Origin: Clusia tigrina
Lineage: Eukaryota > Arthropoda > Insecta > Diptera > Clusiidae
Direction of reading: 5' to 3'
DNA length: 64,000 nt
Assembly: GCA_920105625.2 (NCBI GenBank)
Contig: OV050031.1
Span: 223,620,194 to 223,684,193, forward strand
Position numbers and translations under genes: made by a program. The notes under the pieces were generated by a model, which saw only the letters and a program-made list of their open reading frames with translations, made no database searches and was not told where the DNA came from. Every line of letters begins with the position of its first letter. The stretch's first letter is position 1. Positions 46,741 to 57,860 of this stretch are shown piece by piece.

Positions 46741-48465
46741 AACTCACTCTATAATATTTGATTTCAGCTGAAGTGCGAAGCATTTTTTGTGCTGCTTCTG
46801 CTCTTATCTTTTATTTTACGTGCGTTGGCTGCGATTTGTTGTGACTCTGACAAAGTACACAGCATTTAGCAAGTGTTGGCCAGGATTAGCTGCAAGATTG
46901 ATGCCACTTGTTTGTGATGCCATGAAGTCTTGTGGCGGCTGAGCAGTCGAGGCGGGCAGCCAACATTGGGGACGATCTGCTGAAACGTGTCCAACAGCAT
47001 GATGGCGAAGACTCCATGCAAAGCAGGTGTAGCTGCTCGGTTTGCTTGGCAATAATAAATTTAAATTACGCATGTTGCGTTGTGCACCACTGTTCATTCT
47101 CAGGACTTTAAAGATAACGCCGGAATACGTTGTGTCGGAAATAAAATTTTGAGTGTGTAAATTGCAAAGGAATTTATGAAAATTAAAATATTTAGATCCG
47201 CCCTTGTGGACTTTATGGCAGGATTTAATGGGACACTTAACTTGGCACAGTTTGGTTTAATTTTAATTAGGTTTGAGGAACAGCATTTATTAACGAAATT
47301 TATACATTTTTGGGGGGAAGGAATATGCAAATTTTTAGCGAATATGGTGAGAATATGTGGGAAAATTGAGATTATATTAACAAATACTACTAAAATGTAT
47401 TAAAGGGAGGTTTTTGATATGATTGCCTCAATACATACAAGTCTGGCAATGGTGCAGAAGTTCCACCAATCGCCTGAAATTAATCACATAGTCAATTATC
47501 ATATATCTTCTAAATTAGTTATTACATAGCCCCATAGTCATATATATTACTGATCAGGGCGTTGTATTGCATGACAGATTAACATTTCATTATTATCGTA
47601 GAGGAAATAATTACTATATGTATATTGTTTGTGCATCTCTTCTTGTCCAAAGTAAACTAAATCCCGCATGTACCTAATTTCTGGGACTGCAAAAAATGTC
47701 CAATTTCAAAGAGTGCTTAAATAAGTGTCGTTACTTTCGTTCTTTGGCAGTTGAATTTGTGCATTATTACGCTTAAATAAATCTGAAGCACTGTTTTGTA
47801 ACTTGTCACAAATCGACCTAATGCCAAAATCCATTAAAAAGTTAGCACAGCACCAGTATAACTTTTTACCCAACTGAGCACAAGTTGCGAGTACCCCAAG
47901 GTCATTACACATGAACACCAGGAACACGAGGGCCAGCAAGCAAACACGGCAATAAGCTAAGAGGCTACAACGAACAGCAAACAGCGAAGATTAAATGTAT
48001 AAAAGTCAAATAAAAGCGAAAAAGCAAACATCAAAAAAGTTTTGCTACAGCACCCCACCCCACTTACGCATAAGCACAGAAACACAAGCATAAACACACT
48101 GGCCCACTCACGCGCGCAGCGACAAGATATCAGCCCGCTCCTTGACGCTTCCTTCCTTTGGCACTCGCAAAAGCCGTTCATAAAGTAACCATATTGTTGG
48201 ATATCGGCGTTATTGGGTTTCAGCGAATGAACTCTGTGGGTGAACGGGCGAACGGACGCGCCCCATTTCCGCATACATTAGTGGCAATAAATTGTGCCGA
48301 CAATCGAGTTCCGGTATCGGAAATTTGATGCAACGCTCGCGTATTAGCGCAGGACATGGTGCGTCCTCGCGTATTAATGTGCTATGTTAATATTATTATT
48401 GCGTGTGTTGATGCGGTTTCCTCTAAGCTGGAATTACCACACCTAAGCTCCTAAAATCTACGTAC

Positions 48466-48516
48466 AATGACAACAATAACAATAATAACAACAACAATAC
48501 AAACAACAATAGAAAT
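48466..48516. repeat. (CAA/TAA)n imperfect microsatellite
   Basis: ACAACAATAACAATAATAAC and similar trinucleotides over about 50 bp. Confidence 0.85.
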
Positions 48517-49643
48517 TTCATAGTTGTAGTACAAACACACGCGGGGTTATTGCACAATTCCTCATGGTCCATGTCAGCTGTGATTCTGGCATGTCAAATT
48601 TGGCTTTTGTCCTGGCCACGGCTTTTGTAGTTCTACTTAAAGTCATTACTATTCATTTAAACAATTAGTTAAGAAGTCTTAAGTGTGGCTAGAAAACAAG
48701 AGGCTGTTTCCTGTGTTGGCATTTCTTGCACAAAGACTGCCTCCCTACTGCCTGGCATTATATTGTGTTGTACGAGTAAGCAATGAAATTGAATTTCAGT
48801 GCCCCGTTTGGTTAGTTTAATTCAGTTGAGCTCAGTTCAGTTGTCATCGCCAGTCGCCAGTCGCCAGTCAGCAATCGGTATCTGCCATTCTGGCACATCC
48901 TTCTCAATGTCCTTTGTGTAATGTGTTATGTTTATTATAAGCGGAGAAGACAATAATCCTTACGCAGCAATTTCCATTAATACACATTTGAGTCGATTGA
49001 CTGAGGCCTCATGTTCATAGAGACAAGTGCACGCCAGGCAGTCTGTGTTTCTGTATGTTGTTGTCATTGTTGCCGTGGTGTCCTTCTCTGTTGACTTCTG
49101 TGTAGTAGTAATATGAGGAGGAGCATCCTCACTTACAAATTTATTTGTTTGCAGCAGGATGGAAGTAGTTTGGCTTTTGTGGCTGCTTTGTTTCCCATTT
49201 ATTGATTGAACAATGACATTTAATAACATAGAATATATTTGATCAGCTTATGGAAGGGTTTGGCTCACAGTAGTTGAGTTTGTGTCCATATTTACTAATG
49301 AAGTCAAACTGATGTAGAAGCAAGGTAGGGGCTTCAAAGCCAGCTGACTGTATTGAGTTTAAAAATTCAATAGCAAGGAACTAAATTTGAGGAGGTATTT
49401 TTTTTCACACAAAATCACAAAAGAATAAATTCAATTAAATTTTTTTATATTTGTCTGGAGCAGCCGGTAATGAAGCTTCTCAAACTGATATCGAATGAAA
49501 TGTTTGAGGAGGTATATGAAATGTTAATATATGAAAGGCTTTAAAGGTATTCAATTCTTAAAGGACTCATTATAATGTATGTGAAGTATGACAATCTTAA
49601 ACCTTCAAGTAAGATATGCTAGCAAGAGTAAAATTTTGCATAC

Positions 49644-49854
49644 ATTATTATTATTATTATTATATTTTACACCATAATTAATTATGACTGAAGGTGTTGG
49701 GAGAATGAGTACTAGCTACAGAGGCCTTCGACTCGAAGAGAAAATGATTTTTTAGAAAGGCGCATTTTGCAGACCAAGCCCATGGCAGTATTTGAACCTC
49801 CGACCCTCGGGGAGTGCTTCTATCATGCTTACCCCAACACCACAGAGGGCGGCT
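49644..49854 (-). mobile_element. tRNA-derived SINE, copy 2, with TSD
   Basis: Reversed, the copy runs GCCGCCCTCTGTGGTG, a decayed A box (TGTTGGGGTAAGC), GAGGGTCGGAGGTTCAAATA (B box region), the conserved CTTCGAGTCGAAGG, GTAGCTAGTACTCATT and TAATTAATTATGG body, and an (ATA)n tail. It aligns over its full length with the plus-strand copy at 54534-54743. The flanks ATTTTGCATAC (49633-49643) and ATTTTCCATAC (49855-49865) match at 10 of 11 positions, a good target-site duplication. The A and B boxes are those of an internal RNA polymerase III promoter. Mobilisation would have depended on a partner LINE, not identified. Confidence 0.88.
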
Positions 49855-49869
49855 AATTTTCCATACAGA

Positions 49870-52800
49870 TATCTAGTTTATTTACGTACAAGATCTGCTC
49901 AACCAGCAGCTTTCTAATTACACTTTCTACGTTGCGTTATGACTTAATTTATTGCCCCTAAATACTGTATAGTCAGACTTTTGAGCACCTTAATTAGGCT
50001 TTCAGTAGCCCGTTTCCTAGGCACTGCAAATTTCTCACAGCTTCTGGAAAATACCTCCCAGTGCGGCTATCAACCGAGTATCTGTGCCTTTTGTAAGCCA
50101 CAAGTGTAATAGGCGCCGTATGAAGCCGGAATCTTGAACATAAATTCAAGACTTTTGTCGGAAGAAACTGTTAAATTAGGCGAACAGTGCCATTTTCTGT
50201 AGGTGCATATCAGAATTTCCTCACTCCCCTCGTGTGAACAATTTCTTCTGTTTACATTTCAAGTTAAGTTTTAACAGAGACCAGCAATTTGTTGTTGCTT
50301 TACATATCTTCATATACTCGTAACGTTGCTATGTAAACAACAGGAAGTAATCAGACCTACTGCTGACATGAATTCACATACACACATACATACAGTAGAG
50401 GATATAACAGAACCCACTAACATACATTTACACCTTCATTTTACAGTGAACTTGCACTTGGCAGCTCTGCTAATAACAGTTTGCATTTTTATTAGACTTG
50501 GTATGCCAACAAGAACCTGAATTTGGACCAGTGCTCTCAAGCTCGTACAGGACCGTATTTTAACACTGGTTTTCTCAGGGATGTTTTTTCAGTTATAAAA
50601 TGAAATATATTTTTGTTTTAATATAACTAGTGAAACACATTAGTACATCGACATTCAGTTTTCTCTGAAAACTAATGGATTGTTTTTTTTGAAATTATAT
50701 GTGGTTATCACCACACAATATATAGAAGTCGTTAATTTTTAACGATTTTGGTCTGGTTCGCTAATGCGAGCCAATTCGCGAATTGGAAGTGCACCCAAGT
50801 CTGATTTTTTATTCAGTGAGTACAAGAATAAGACTTTTCCATATAAAACTATCAATATTGTCAGCATATTCATGGCCAAATTTATAGCAAGCAAGAATTT
50901 AGTGGAAGATAGAAGTAAGGAAGACCTCATAACCACAGGTCTCCAAGCACGAATTGCACGAGTTTAGTAATATAGATGCTTTTTTTTTAGTCACCTACTA
51001 TCTCGAGAGGTGAATTAAAGGGGATTTTTGTACTAGCACATGATCTAAGAAATTTTCGATGATGGCTCAGCTCTTGTTTTGTGTCGATCATTGTATTATA
51101 AGTCTGTTAATGGACGTGGTTTTGGTGAGTACGATTTGCATTCTTCTCCCTGGGTTTCCCCTACTGGATGTTGACACAGCGAACTACTTCCTAGGGTAAT
51201 TAAACAATAGCTTTCAGTATGATGTGTTGGAACTGTTCTAACTATGATTTGTTTGTTATTGCACCTACATTTATTTTTGAGTTGTTTCTCTTAAAACTGA
51301 TAATGGTATTTTCTCGAATATACGCTTGCTTAATCAGTTTACTCAGGAGCCTTGGCTTTATATTCCAATATCATTTGGGTAGAAATAATATTCTCCACCA
51401 AAAGATTACATGCATTTGCATGGCAATTTCCCACTCTTCGCTAGAAGAATTTGATTCCACAAACATACAAAGAACTAAATAGATAAATAAGTTACGAAAT
51501 GTCAGCATATACGAGTACGAATAACTTCTGTAGTTATCAGTGTCCTTTGTGTGTTTTTTCAGTTCTTCCGGTTGCGTTGCCAATGACCAAGTATCGGGTG
51601 ACAACAAAATAACGCTTCTTAGCATTCGCAGTGAGCCGTCAGCTCTGAGTTTGCGGTCTGTTTGTTCGACTTTTGTGCTTACGTTGTTTGTTTTGCGCAC
51701 GCCTTGCACTGCAGGGATTGATTTCAGATGCTGACCGTAGCAACAAAGGCTCTCTGCCGCCCTGGCTGCCACATGTTGAACAGTTAAACTAAAGCGTGGT
51801 AACAGTATCACTTTCATTGGCCTCAGGGTGTAGTTAAGGCAACAATGTCCTCTGTTTCCTGTTCGTGTTTTCTTTTCTGGTTTAGTTTGTGGAGGAATTT
51901 CTTCGTCGCTTTGAAAGGTATCTTAAATTAAATTTTGTTGATTCTTTGGGTAAATTTTCTGGTTTTTATAATTTTATGGCTGCAGTTGTTCAGCTGCCAG
52001 TTGCTGTAGTATTGAGCGTAATAACTGGCGTAACAGGGTAAATTTTTGTCATCAACTTCCTTGAAGCCACTACAAGTAGCTTCCCTTAAGCTTACGTACT
52101 CGTATATTATCGAACGATATTTGTCAAATTGTAGCCCACCGCAATTGGCAGTTTCTCGCTCCTTCTATTCCTTCAACATCCCCTTCTCCCCTTTCAGTGC
52201 GACATGAAAGATTGGCCATTTATTTGGCATTTCCAAGTACGCAAACTTCCTAAAATCAACCGCAGCTGCCAGAGTTAACCTTTTTCCACCTCATTTGCGT
52301 GGGTACACGTTTCTCTGATTGGGCTTGATTGAGATAACAACTTCAGACGCCTACTGCCGTTAGTTCTTTTTTCTTCTTGTATTTCCTTGGTTTGTTTTTG
52401 AATTATTGCCTTCTGAACAAGAAGAATTGGCCACGCTTTCATTTGTGGCTGCCTGGCTGGCAGCCTGCTGTGTTTATTATGCGTTTCGATTGTGTTTCCA
52501 TACACTCGTATTGCGTAATGCCATTGGAGGCAATTTGTACGCACAATTTTCGTAAAACCAACAAATAAAGTAAAATGAATGCCATATTTCTGCAGAGCAC
52601 TGCAGGGAGCTGCTTTAAATGCATTAAAAATATTAAATTCATACCTAAGGACACTCGAATTCATTGCGATTTTGCTGATGGAGCCCCATACAGAGAGAAA
52701 ATGAATTTCATTAATTTAACTATGCACAGAAAATGAGCATTTCTCGTATTTTTGGCATTGTTCTGCATTTCAGAATTTTCTCAGCTCGCTTTTCAAATTG

Positions 52801-53250
52801 GCGTATGAATTCGCATGCAAATTGTAATTCAATTATTCCATGTAAATATTTATTTAGGCATGCACAAATACAGCATACTCGCATACACACGCCCACATAC
52901 GCCCATAGACGCATGCAAACACGTACGTGTACGCGTACATGCATGCAGAGCTCATTGAAACGCACATCCGCTTCCTGATTCGACTGTAAATACATCAGGA
53001 ATCGAGGCACGGCGGCGTTGCCTCTTTTGTAATTGGCTTTAATTTTTTCTATATCAGGAGAAGAGGACGAATTAGAGAGTCAGACATGCAGCTGAAGGCA
53101 ATTAATATAGAATATATATCACAGATCCGAAAAGAGACTCGAACGATGCCCACTATTATGATATCTGTTCTTAGTATCCCGCCCGGTTCCTAACTTGAAA
53201 TAAAATTTTTCCGCAAGTTACAAAGTTTCACTTGTGGAATATTATAAACA
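49870..53250. other. Unassigned non-coding stretch
   Basis: No element or RNA was recognised. The longest minus-strand frames (148 codons ending near 51.37 kb, 129 codons ending near 52.28 kb) have no recognisable domain or supporting codon bias. The CGTACGTGTACGCGTACATG stretch at 52.92 kb is a simple CG/TA-rich palindrome-like tract. Confidence 0.5.
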
Positions 53251-53254
53251 ACCA

Positions 53255-53400
53255 GTCTCTAAGGGTGTATAATGATGTTAAAGTAACTCTATACACTAAG
53301 GGTGTATAATGATGTTAAAGTAACTCTATACACTAAGGGTGTTAAAGTAACTCTATACACTAAGGGTGTATAATGGTGTTAAAGTAACTCTAACTCTATA
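53255..53400. repeat. Minisatellite, ~44-bp unit, about 3.5 copies
   Basis: CTCTATACACTAAGGGTGTA followed by TAATGATGTTAAAGTAA recurs in tandem. The third unit has lost the TATAATGAT segment and the last ends in a duplicated CTCTAA. Confidence 0.95.
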
Positions 53401-53992
53401 ATTCTAGTGATCTTGTAATTTTAATGGTTCTATATAAATATTATTTTAATGCTTCTAGAATTATAATTATTATACTATAAGGCTGAGGTATTCATAGGTT
53501 GCGCTATTACGACGACTCCAACAGCAGTTTTAAACGTAATGGTTAACCTGCTGCTTGTCAGCCTTTTTGGCAAAGGAACTACAGTGAAAGTCTGCAAATT
53601 CAGCTATTAGCCTAAAAGCTACGCTCCAATGGGATCCCAGATACGCTGGACATGCGTCTAACTTACGACGTTTTGATGGGATTCTTGACTCTTTTGATCT
53701 ACCTTCAATGGCGTGTGTAGGATCTCCATTCCCTCTAGGGACGAAGGGAAGGACGGCACCCCCCACATGTAAAAAGGATTCACATCTACTCAGATGGATC
53801 CAAGCTACAGGGAAGGGTCGGAGGTGAATGCACTCAGCAGAGCTGGACATTAACAAGCCCTTCAGGCTTCCCGAACCTTGCAGCGTTTTTCAGCCTGAGG
53901 TTGCAGAGGAAGCACTGTCTTAGCGCTCCTGGATTCGGCAATTATGATCTCAAAAGCCGTCAAGAGCTATGCTCCCTCTAAATTTTTCAATG

Positions 53993-54200
53993 ACTGCGCG
54001 TGCAAAAGTTTGTGTGAGCAAAAATAATCAAAACATATGTAAAAGTGCGCGATGAGGAAATAGACGGGAAGAAATAGACGGGAGGAAATAGACGGAAATT
54101 CCTTTATAATGATATAAAAAAATATGGCGAAGAAGCCCATTGTGCGCGGAATACAAAAAGGGCTGAGCAACTTTCGAAAAATTAGTAGCATTCGCGCAGT
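53993..54200. mobile_element. MITE-like insertion inside the RNase H domain
   Basis: The retroelement reading breaks at SKFFND and resumes after 54.2 kb. The intervening segment begins ACTGCGCG (53993) and ends CGCGCAGT (54193-54200), a perfect 8-bp inverted terminus. It also contains three tandem GGAAATAGACGG units near 54.06 kb. It has no coding capacity. No convincing TSD was seen. Confidence 0.4.
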
Positions 54201-54533
54201 TTAGAAGGAACTTTGGTCAAGAGCTGCCGTTAATTTTTAGACGAGATAGCTTAGCAGACTCGTGTGCATCTGAGTTGGGTTCCAGCTTACAAGGCTATTC
54301 CAGGGAACTGGAAAGCAGATGAACTAGCCCCAAAGGGAGATACAATACTAATTCGGCCAATTAGCTCAAATCCGGTATTCCTATTGCCACATGTAAGCTA
54401 TTAATTGACACAATATCCTCAGGCGCAGCGGGCAGATGCTGTTCTGAAGGAATAGGATGCAAAATAGCTAGACTAAACTGGCCTGAAATAAACGTCAAGC
54501 ACTCAAATGATATATGACCTCTAAATAAACAAA

Positions 54534-54743
54534 GGCCGCCCTCTGTGGTCTAGTGGTAAGCATGCTAGACTCACACCCCGAGGGTCGCAGGTTCAAATCC
54601 TGCCACGGGCTTGGTCTCCAAAATGCTTCTTTCTATAAAATCTTTTTCTCTTCGAGTCGAAAGTCTCTGTAGCTAGTACTCATTCTCTCAACACTTTCAG
54701 TCATAATTAATTACGGTGTAAGAGATAATAATAATAATAATAA
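54534..54743 (+). mobile_element. tRNA-derived SINE, copy 1 (best preserved), with TSD
   Basis: The ~210-bp copy starts GGCCGCCCTCTGTGG and carries an A box TGGTCTAGTGGTAAG (54546-54560) and a B box GGTTCAAATCC (54590-54600), 30 bp apart as in a tRNA gene. Next come CTTCGAGTCGAAAG, GTAGCTAGTACTCATTC, AATTAATTACGG and an (ATA)n tail. AACAAA flanks both sides (54528-54533 and 54742-54747, overlapping the tail edge). It sits inside the coding sequence of the retrotransposon relic, so it inserted after that element. The head folds only partly as a tRNA and the acceptor stem is not closed, so it is a SINE and not a tRNA gene. Confidence 0.9.
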
Positions 54744-55099
54744 CAAATAGACAAAGTATAGGTTCCATCGTAAGTGTCTTAACGGGATACTGGGGTCTTA
54801 TGGTAGTGGGCTGGGGATTGCCTCAATTGACTTCTGCAGGAGTTGTATGGACTATGGGAATCAAGAGTCCATCTAACACCTGTACGTGTCAAGCGCTGTC
54901 TAAAAGGAGGCGTACTTTCTTGAGTGATGACTTTCTGGACTCTTTGGGAGACATTCCAAATAAGAAAATAAGCTCCATCAACTGCTTCATAAAAAGCTAC
55001 AAATGGCTGGACTACTGAAAGGGTATGGGACCATGTGTCTCATGCGGTGTCACAAAACGTCAATCATGGCCTAAGTGTGACTTTCTGAAGACAGCTAAA

Positions 55100-55100
<1 letters not shown>

Positions 55101-55120
<20 letters not shown>
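55101..55120. repeat. (CT)n tract in retroelement 3' UTR
   Basis: Ten CT units immediately before GTCTTTCTCTACCTACTAA, at the 3' end of the element. Confidence 0.9.
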
Positions 55121-55130
<10 letters not shown>

Positions 55131-55479
55131 ACCTACTAACTATAATTATATATTATGTAATTATTATTCTATTATAATATTAAAGAAGTATTCCGCCAGG
55201 AATACGGTTAAATTTTAATGTGATGGCAGGAATCTGTTGGGGAATTTTAACAAAATAAATGCTTGTATTCTGAATTGAAGGCTCAATGGGGTGAGGAAAA
55301 CACTAAAGATGTTGACAGTTAATATAAATAAATTGTCAGACCCGAGTGTTCAAGAGATATAAATTCAATCAGAGCAGAGATATTCGGATAAATTGTATAG
55401 ATATAAGGCAATTAAGAAGAGGAGCAAAGAAGAAACAATAAAAATGTAATTTTTTCTAGTATTTCTATAAAATATTGAA

Positions 55480-56715
55480 CGAAGTTACTTTTTATCATAT
55501 CTTCCTGGGTTCCAAATAGCTTCTGGTACACAATACAACTGAGAAAGAAGACCGATAAAGTAGACATTCTTGGCATTAAAAAGTTCTCCCATTGCTTCTA
55601 TATATTGAGACCGGGACTTTGTGGTCACATTAGGTCTGAGTTTAGACCACTTTTGCTTCACCTCCGCCTTAACCATCTACCTGGATTTCGAATAGCGCCT
55701 GGAGGACTGAACAATATTATAGATATAGCCACTATAAAGTTCTCCCACTGCTTCACTACATTAAGAGTTATATTTTGTAGTTTTTTACACCACTTTTGCT
55801 TCATCGCCTTATGCGTCTTCCTTGGTTCCGAAGAGTGCCTAGAGTAAAAGACTACTGAGCTATAATACAGATATAGGGTACATTCTTGCCATTACAAAGT
55901 TCTCCCATTGAATTAGTGTATTGAGAGGGGTACATTGTTGTCTTCTTAGACCTTGGTTTAGACCACTTTTGCTTCATTGCCTTATGTGTCTACCTTTGTT
56001 CCGAAAAGCCTGGAAGACAGTACTAATGAGCAATATTACAGATGTAGGGCATACTCTTGGCATTACAAAGTTCTCACACTGCTTCAGTATATTGACAACA
56101 ATATATTGTGGTCTTTTTAGGGCTCGATTTATACCATTTTTGCCTCATCGCACTTTAATCATTCTATAGATCTGAGTTTAGACCCCTTTTGTTTCACCTC
56201 CGCCTTATCCATCAACCTGGATTTCGAATAGCGCCTGGAGGACTGAACAATATTACAGATATATGTACTATAAAGTTCTCCCACTACTTCAGTATATTGA
56301 GAGTTATACTTTGTGGTTTTTGAGACCTTGGTTTAGACCACTTTTGCTTCATCGTCTTATGCGTCTTCCTTGGTTCCGAAGAGTGCCTGGAGCGTAAGAC
56401 TACTGACCTATATTACAGATACAGGGTACATTCTTGGCATTACAAAGTTCTCTCATTGCTTAAGTATATTTCGAGCGGTACTTTGTGGTCTTTATAGGTC
56501 CCGGTCTAGACGACTTTGCCTCACCGCCGCCTTATCCGTCTACCTGGATTTCGAAATGCGTCTGGAGCACAATACTACTGACCTATATTACAGATGCAAG
56601 GCATACTCTGGGCATTCCAAAGTTCTGACACTGTTTCAATATATTGAGAGCGATACTTTGTGGTCTTTTTAGGACCCGATTTAGACCACTTTTGCCTCAT
56701 TTTTTGCCTCATCGC
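55480..56715. repeat. Satellite-like array, ~170-bp unit, seven copies
   Basis: The landmark AAGTTCTCCCATTGCTTC recurs at about 55581, 55736, 55897, 56068, 56273, 56445 and 56620, spacings of 155, 161, 171, 205, 172 and 175 bp. Each unit holds TATATTGAGAG, CTTTGTGGTC, TTTAGACCACTTTTGCTTCA, TCGCCTTATGCGTCT, CTTGGTTCCGAAGAGTGCCT and TATTACAGATA. Two unit subtypes differ in CTGGATTTCGAATAGCGCC versus CTTGGTTCCGAAGAG, and they alternate irregularly. Open frames of 60-100 codons here are repeat translations. Confidence 0.95.
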
Positions 56716-56719
56716 ACTC

Positions 56720-57635
56720 AAATTATTCACAGTACTCTTTAGCAGTCCTATTCATCCCTCTGCAGGACTCCCAGTGCAGCATCTGCAGTACATCTGCATC
56801 AGTACTCAACTTCAATTCTAGGTCACACACTCAACTGCACGAGTGTTTGTGAATATATTCCCCGTGTTCAGTTCGGACTCATCAAAATGAAAGCGAAAAG
56901 TTAATTGAAATCTCCAAATTGACTGCTGCAGCGCGGTGTGAATTGATTTTTTTAGCTGGATGCTTGTCCAGCGGCAATCAAAATGCATACAATTTGATTT
57001 TGTTTTCCATGTACTTTTTCTGCTCGTCTCTGCGCAATAACTCAATTAAGTAAATGCAGCGTGAATAGAGGCAAAACTCGGCACAAGCTGATAGCGGCGC
57101 ATTTGTAAATGCCCATCAACGCTTCGTTGACTCGTGAAAATGTTCAATAATATTTTTTTATTAATTAAATAACATGCGTTGCAGGACATTCCCGGATAGC
57201 TACGAGAATTCTACGGTTGCTTAAACAGCAGAGATACTTGCATGAAGCCAGAATTTGCCCGTTAATTGGAGCGGTGGAGCGCTGTTCTATAAATTAACGA
57301 ATTTATACCGATATATTCGGATGACTATTTTTGTATAAATTAAAATTTTTAAATGAATTTAAGTTTTCAATAAGTTTTTATATGGATATCAAAAGGCATA
57401 GTTTTGGTCTGAGGAAGCGGAAGTCGATCACAGGCACAGAAGGAGATATGGATATGGTTCATCCAAGGTTGAGTCGCTTCATAGTAAACTGCTTCGTCTC
57501 TAAATATTAAAAAAGGCTTTGCTTAATCTCAGAGGTACACAAAATAAACCAAAGAAGGATGGTCAGGCTAAAAAGACTACGAAGTACCCTAGAATAGAAT
57601 AGAAGTGTGGTAGGCCGGAGAACTGGAAAATTAGA
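56720..57635. other. Unassigned non-coding stretch
   Basis: Nothing was recognised. Confidence 0.5.
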
Positions 57636-57639
57636 GGAC

Positions 57640-57860
57640 AGGGGTAGTGATTGCGGTGCTTAGCTAGAGGATTGTGAAAGGGGAGTTACACTATTTCAAA
57701 TTTCTTTGACTCTTTTATGAATCTCAGAAGTCTCTCCATTGTCCAATCCCAGTACATCCTACCATAATATGCTCGTCCTCATTCTGGCAAAGGGTGGACA
57801 AGTGCAGAGAAAGGACTTTATGCTTCCTGTTCTTCATCCAGGGAGGAGACGTAGATCGGA
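57640..57860 (-). pseudogene. C-terminal tail of a non-LTR retrotransposon polymerase (fragment)
   Basis: The minus strand reads FLCTCPPFARMRTSIL (about 57.82-57.76 kb) and MERLLRFIKESKKFEIV (about 57.74-57.69 kb) in two frames. This resembles the H-x-L-C-x-C-P-x-x-x-x-x-R-x-x-x-L and LL-FIK end of RNase H-type polymerases. It lies just beyond the 3' tail of the larger minus-strand relic, so it belongs to a separate insertion. The match is short. Confidence 0.5.

Larger units (their letters stand above)
45805..49630. other. Unassigned non-coding stretch with microsatellites
   Basis: No coding domain was recognised. It contains a (GA)n, a (CA)n and a (CAA/TAA)n tract, listed separately. The minus-strand frame at 46.8-47.1 kb (about 93 codons) is GC-richer than its surroundings but shows no family motif. 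Confidence 0.5.
53485..55150 (+). pseudogene. RNase H-bearing non-LTR retrotransposon 3' half (LOA/I-like), interrupted
   Basis: The plus strand reads, in shifting frames: the RT-RNase H linker (TTPTAVLNVMVNLLLVSLFG, 53.51-53.57 kb); ILDSFDLPSMACVGSPFPLG; the start of RNase H with the catalytic-type SDGSKLQGRVGG (about 53.79-53.83 kb); SAIMISKAVKSY; WVPAYKAIPGNWKADELA (about 54.27-54.33 kb), where GH of the usual WVPGH is AY; PIATCKLLID; and WPEI. After the SINE insertion the tail resumes with LTGYWGLMVVGWGLP and the C-terminal FLSDDFLDSLGDIP. A stop at 55016 ends the frame, followed by a 3' UTR and a (CT)n tract. A ~208-bp insert (53993-54200) and the SINE split the domain. A truncated sibling lies at 41.63 kb. 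Confidence 0.85.

Noticed and set aside
51371..51817. 148-codon minus-strand frame as a gene
   Set aside because: No recognisable domain, ordinary AT-rich codons and overlapping opposite frames; probably chance.
52275..52664. 129-codon minus-strand frame as a gene
   Set aside because: No motif or codon bias; another minus-strand frame overlaps it.
54534..54610. Possible functional tRNA gene (A and B boxes with correct spacing)
   Set aside because: The acceptor arm is not closed, the same sequence recurs with a conserved non-tRNA body and (ATA)n tail, and it has a TSD; it is a SINE head.
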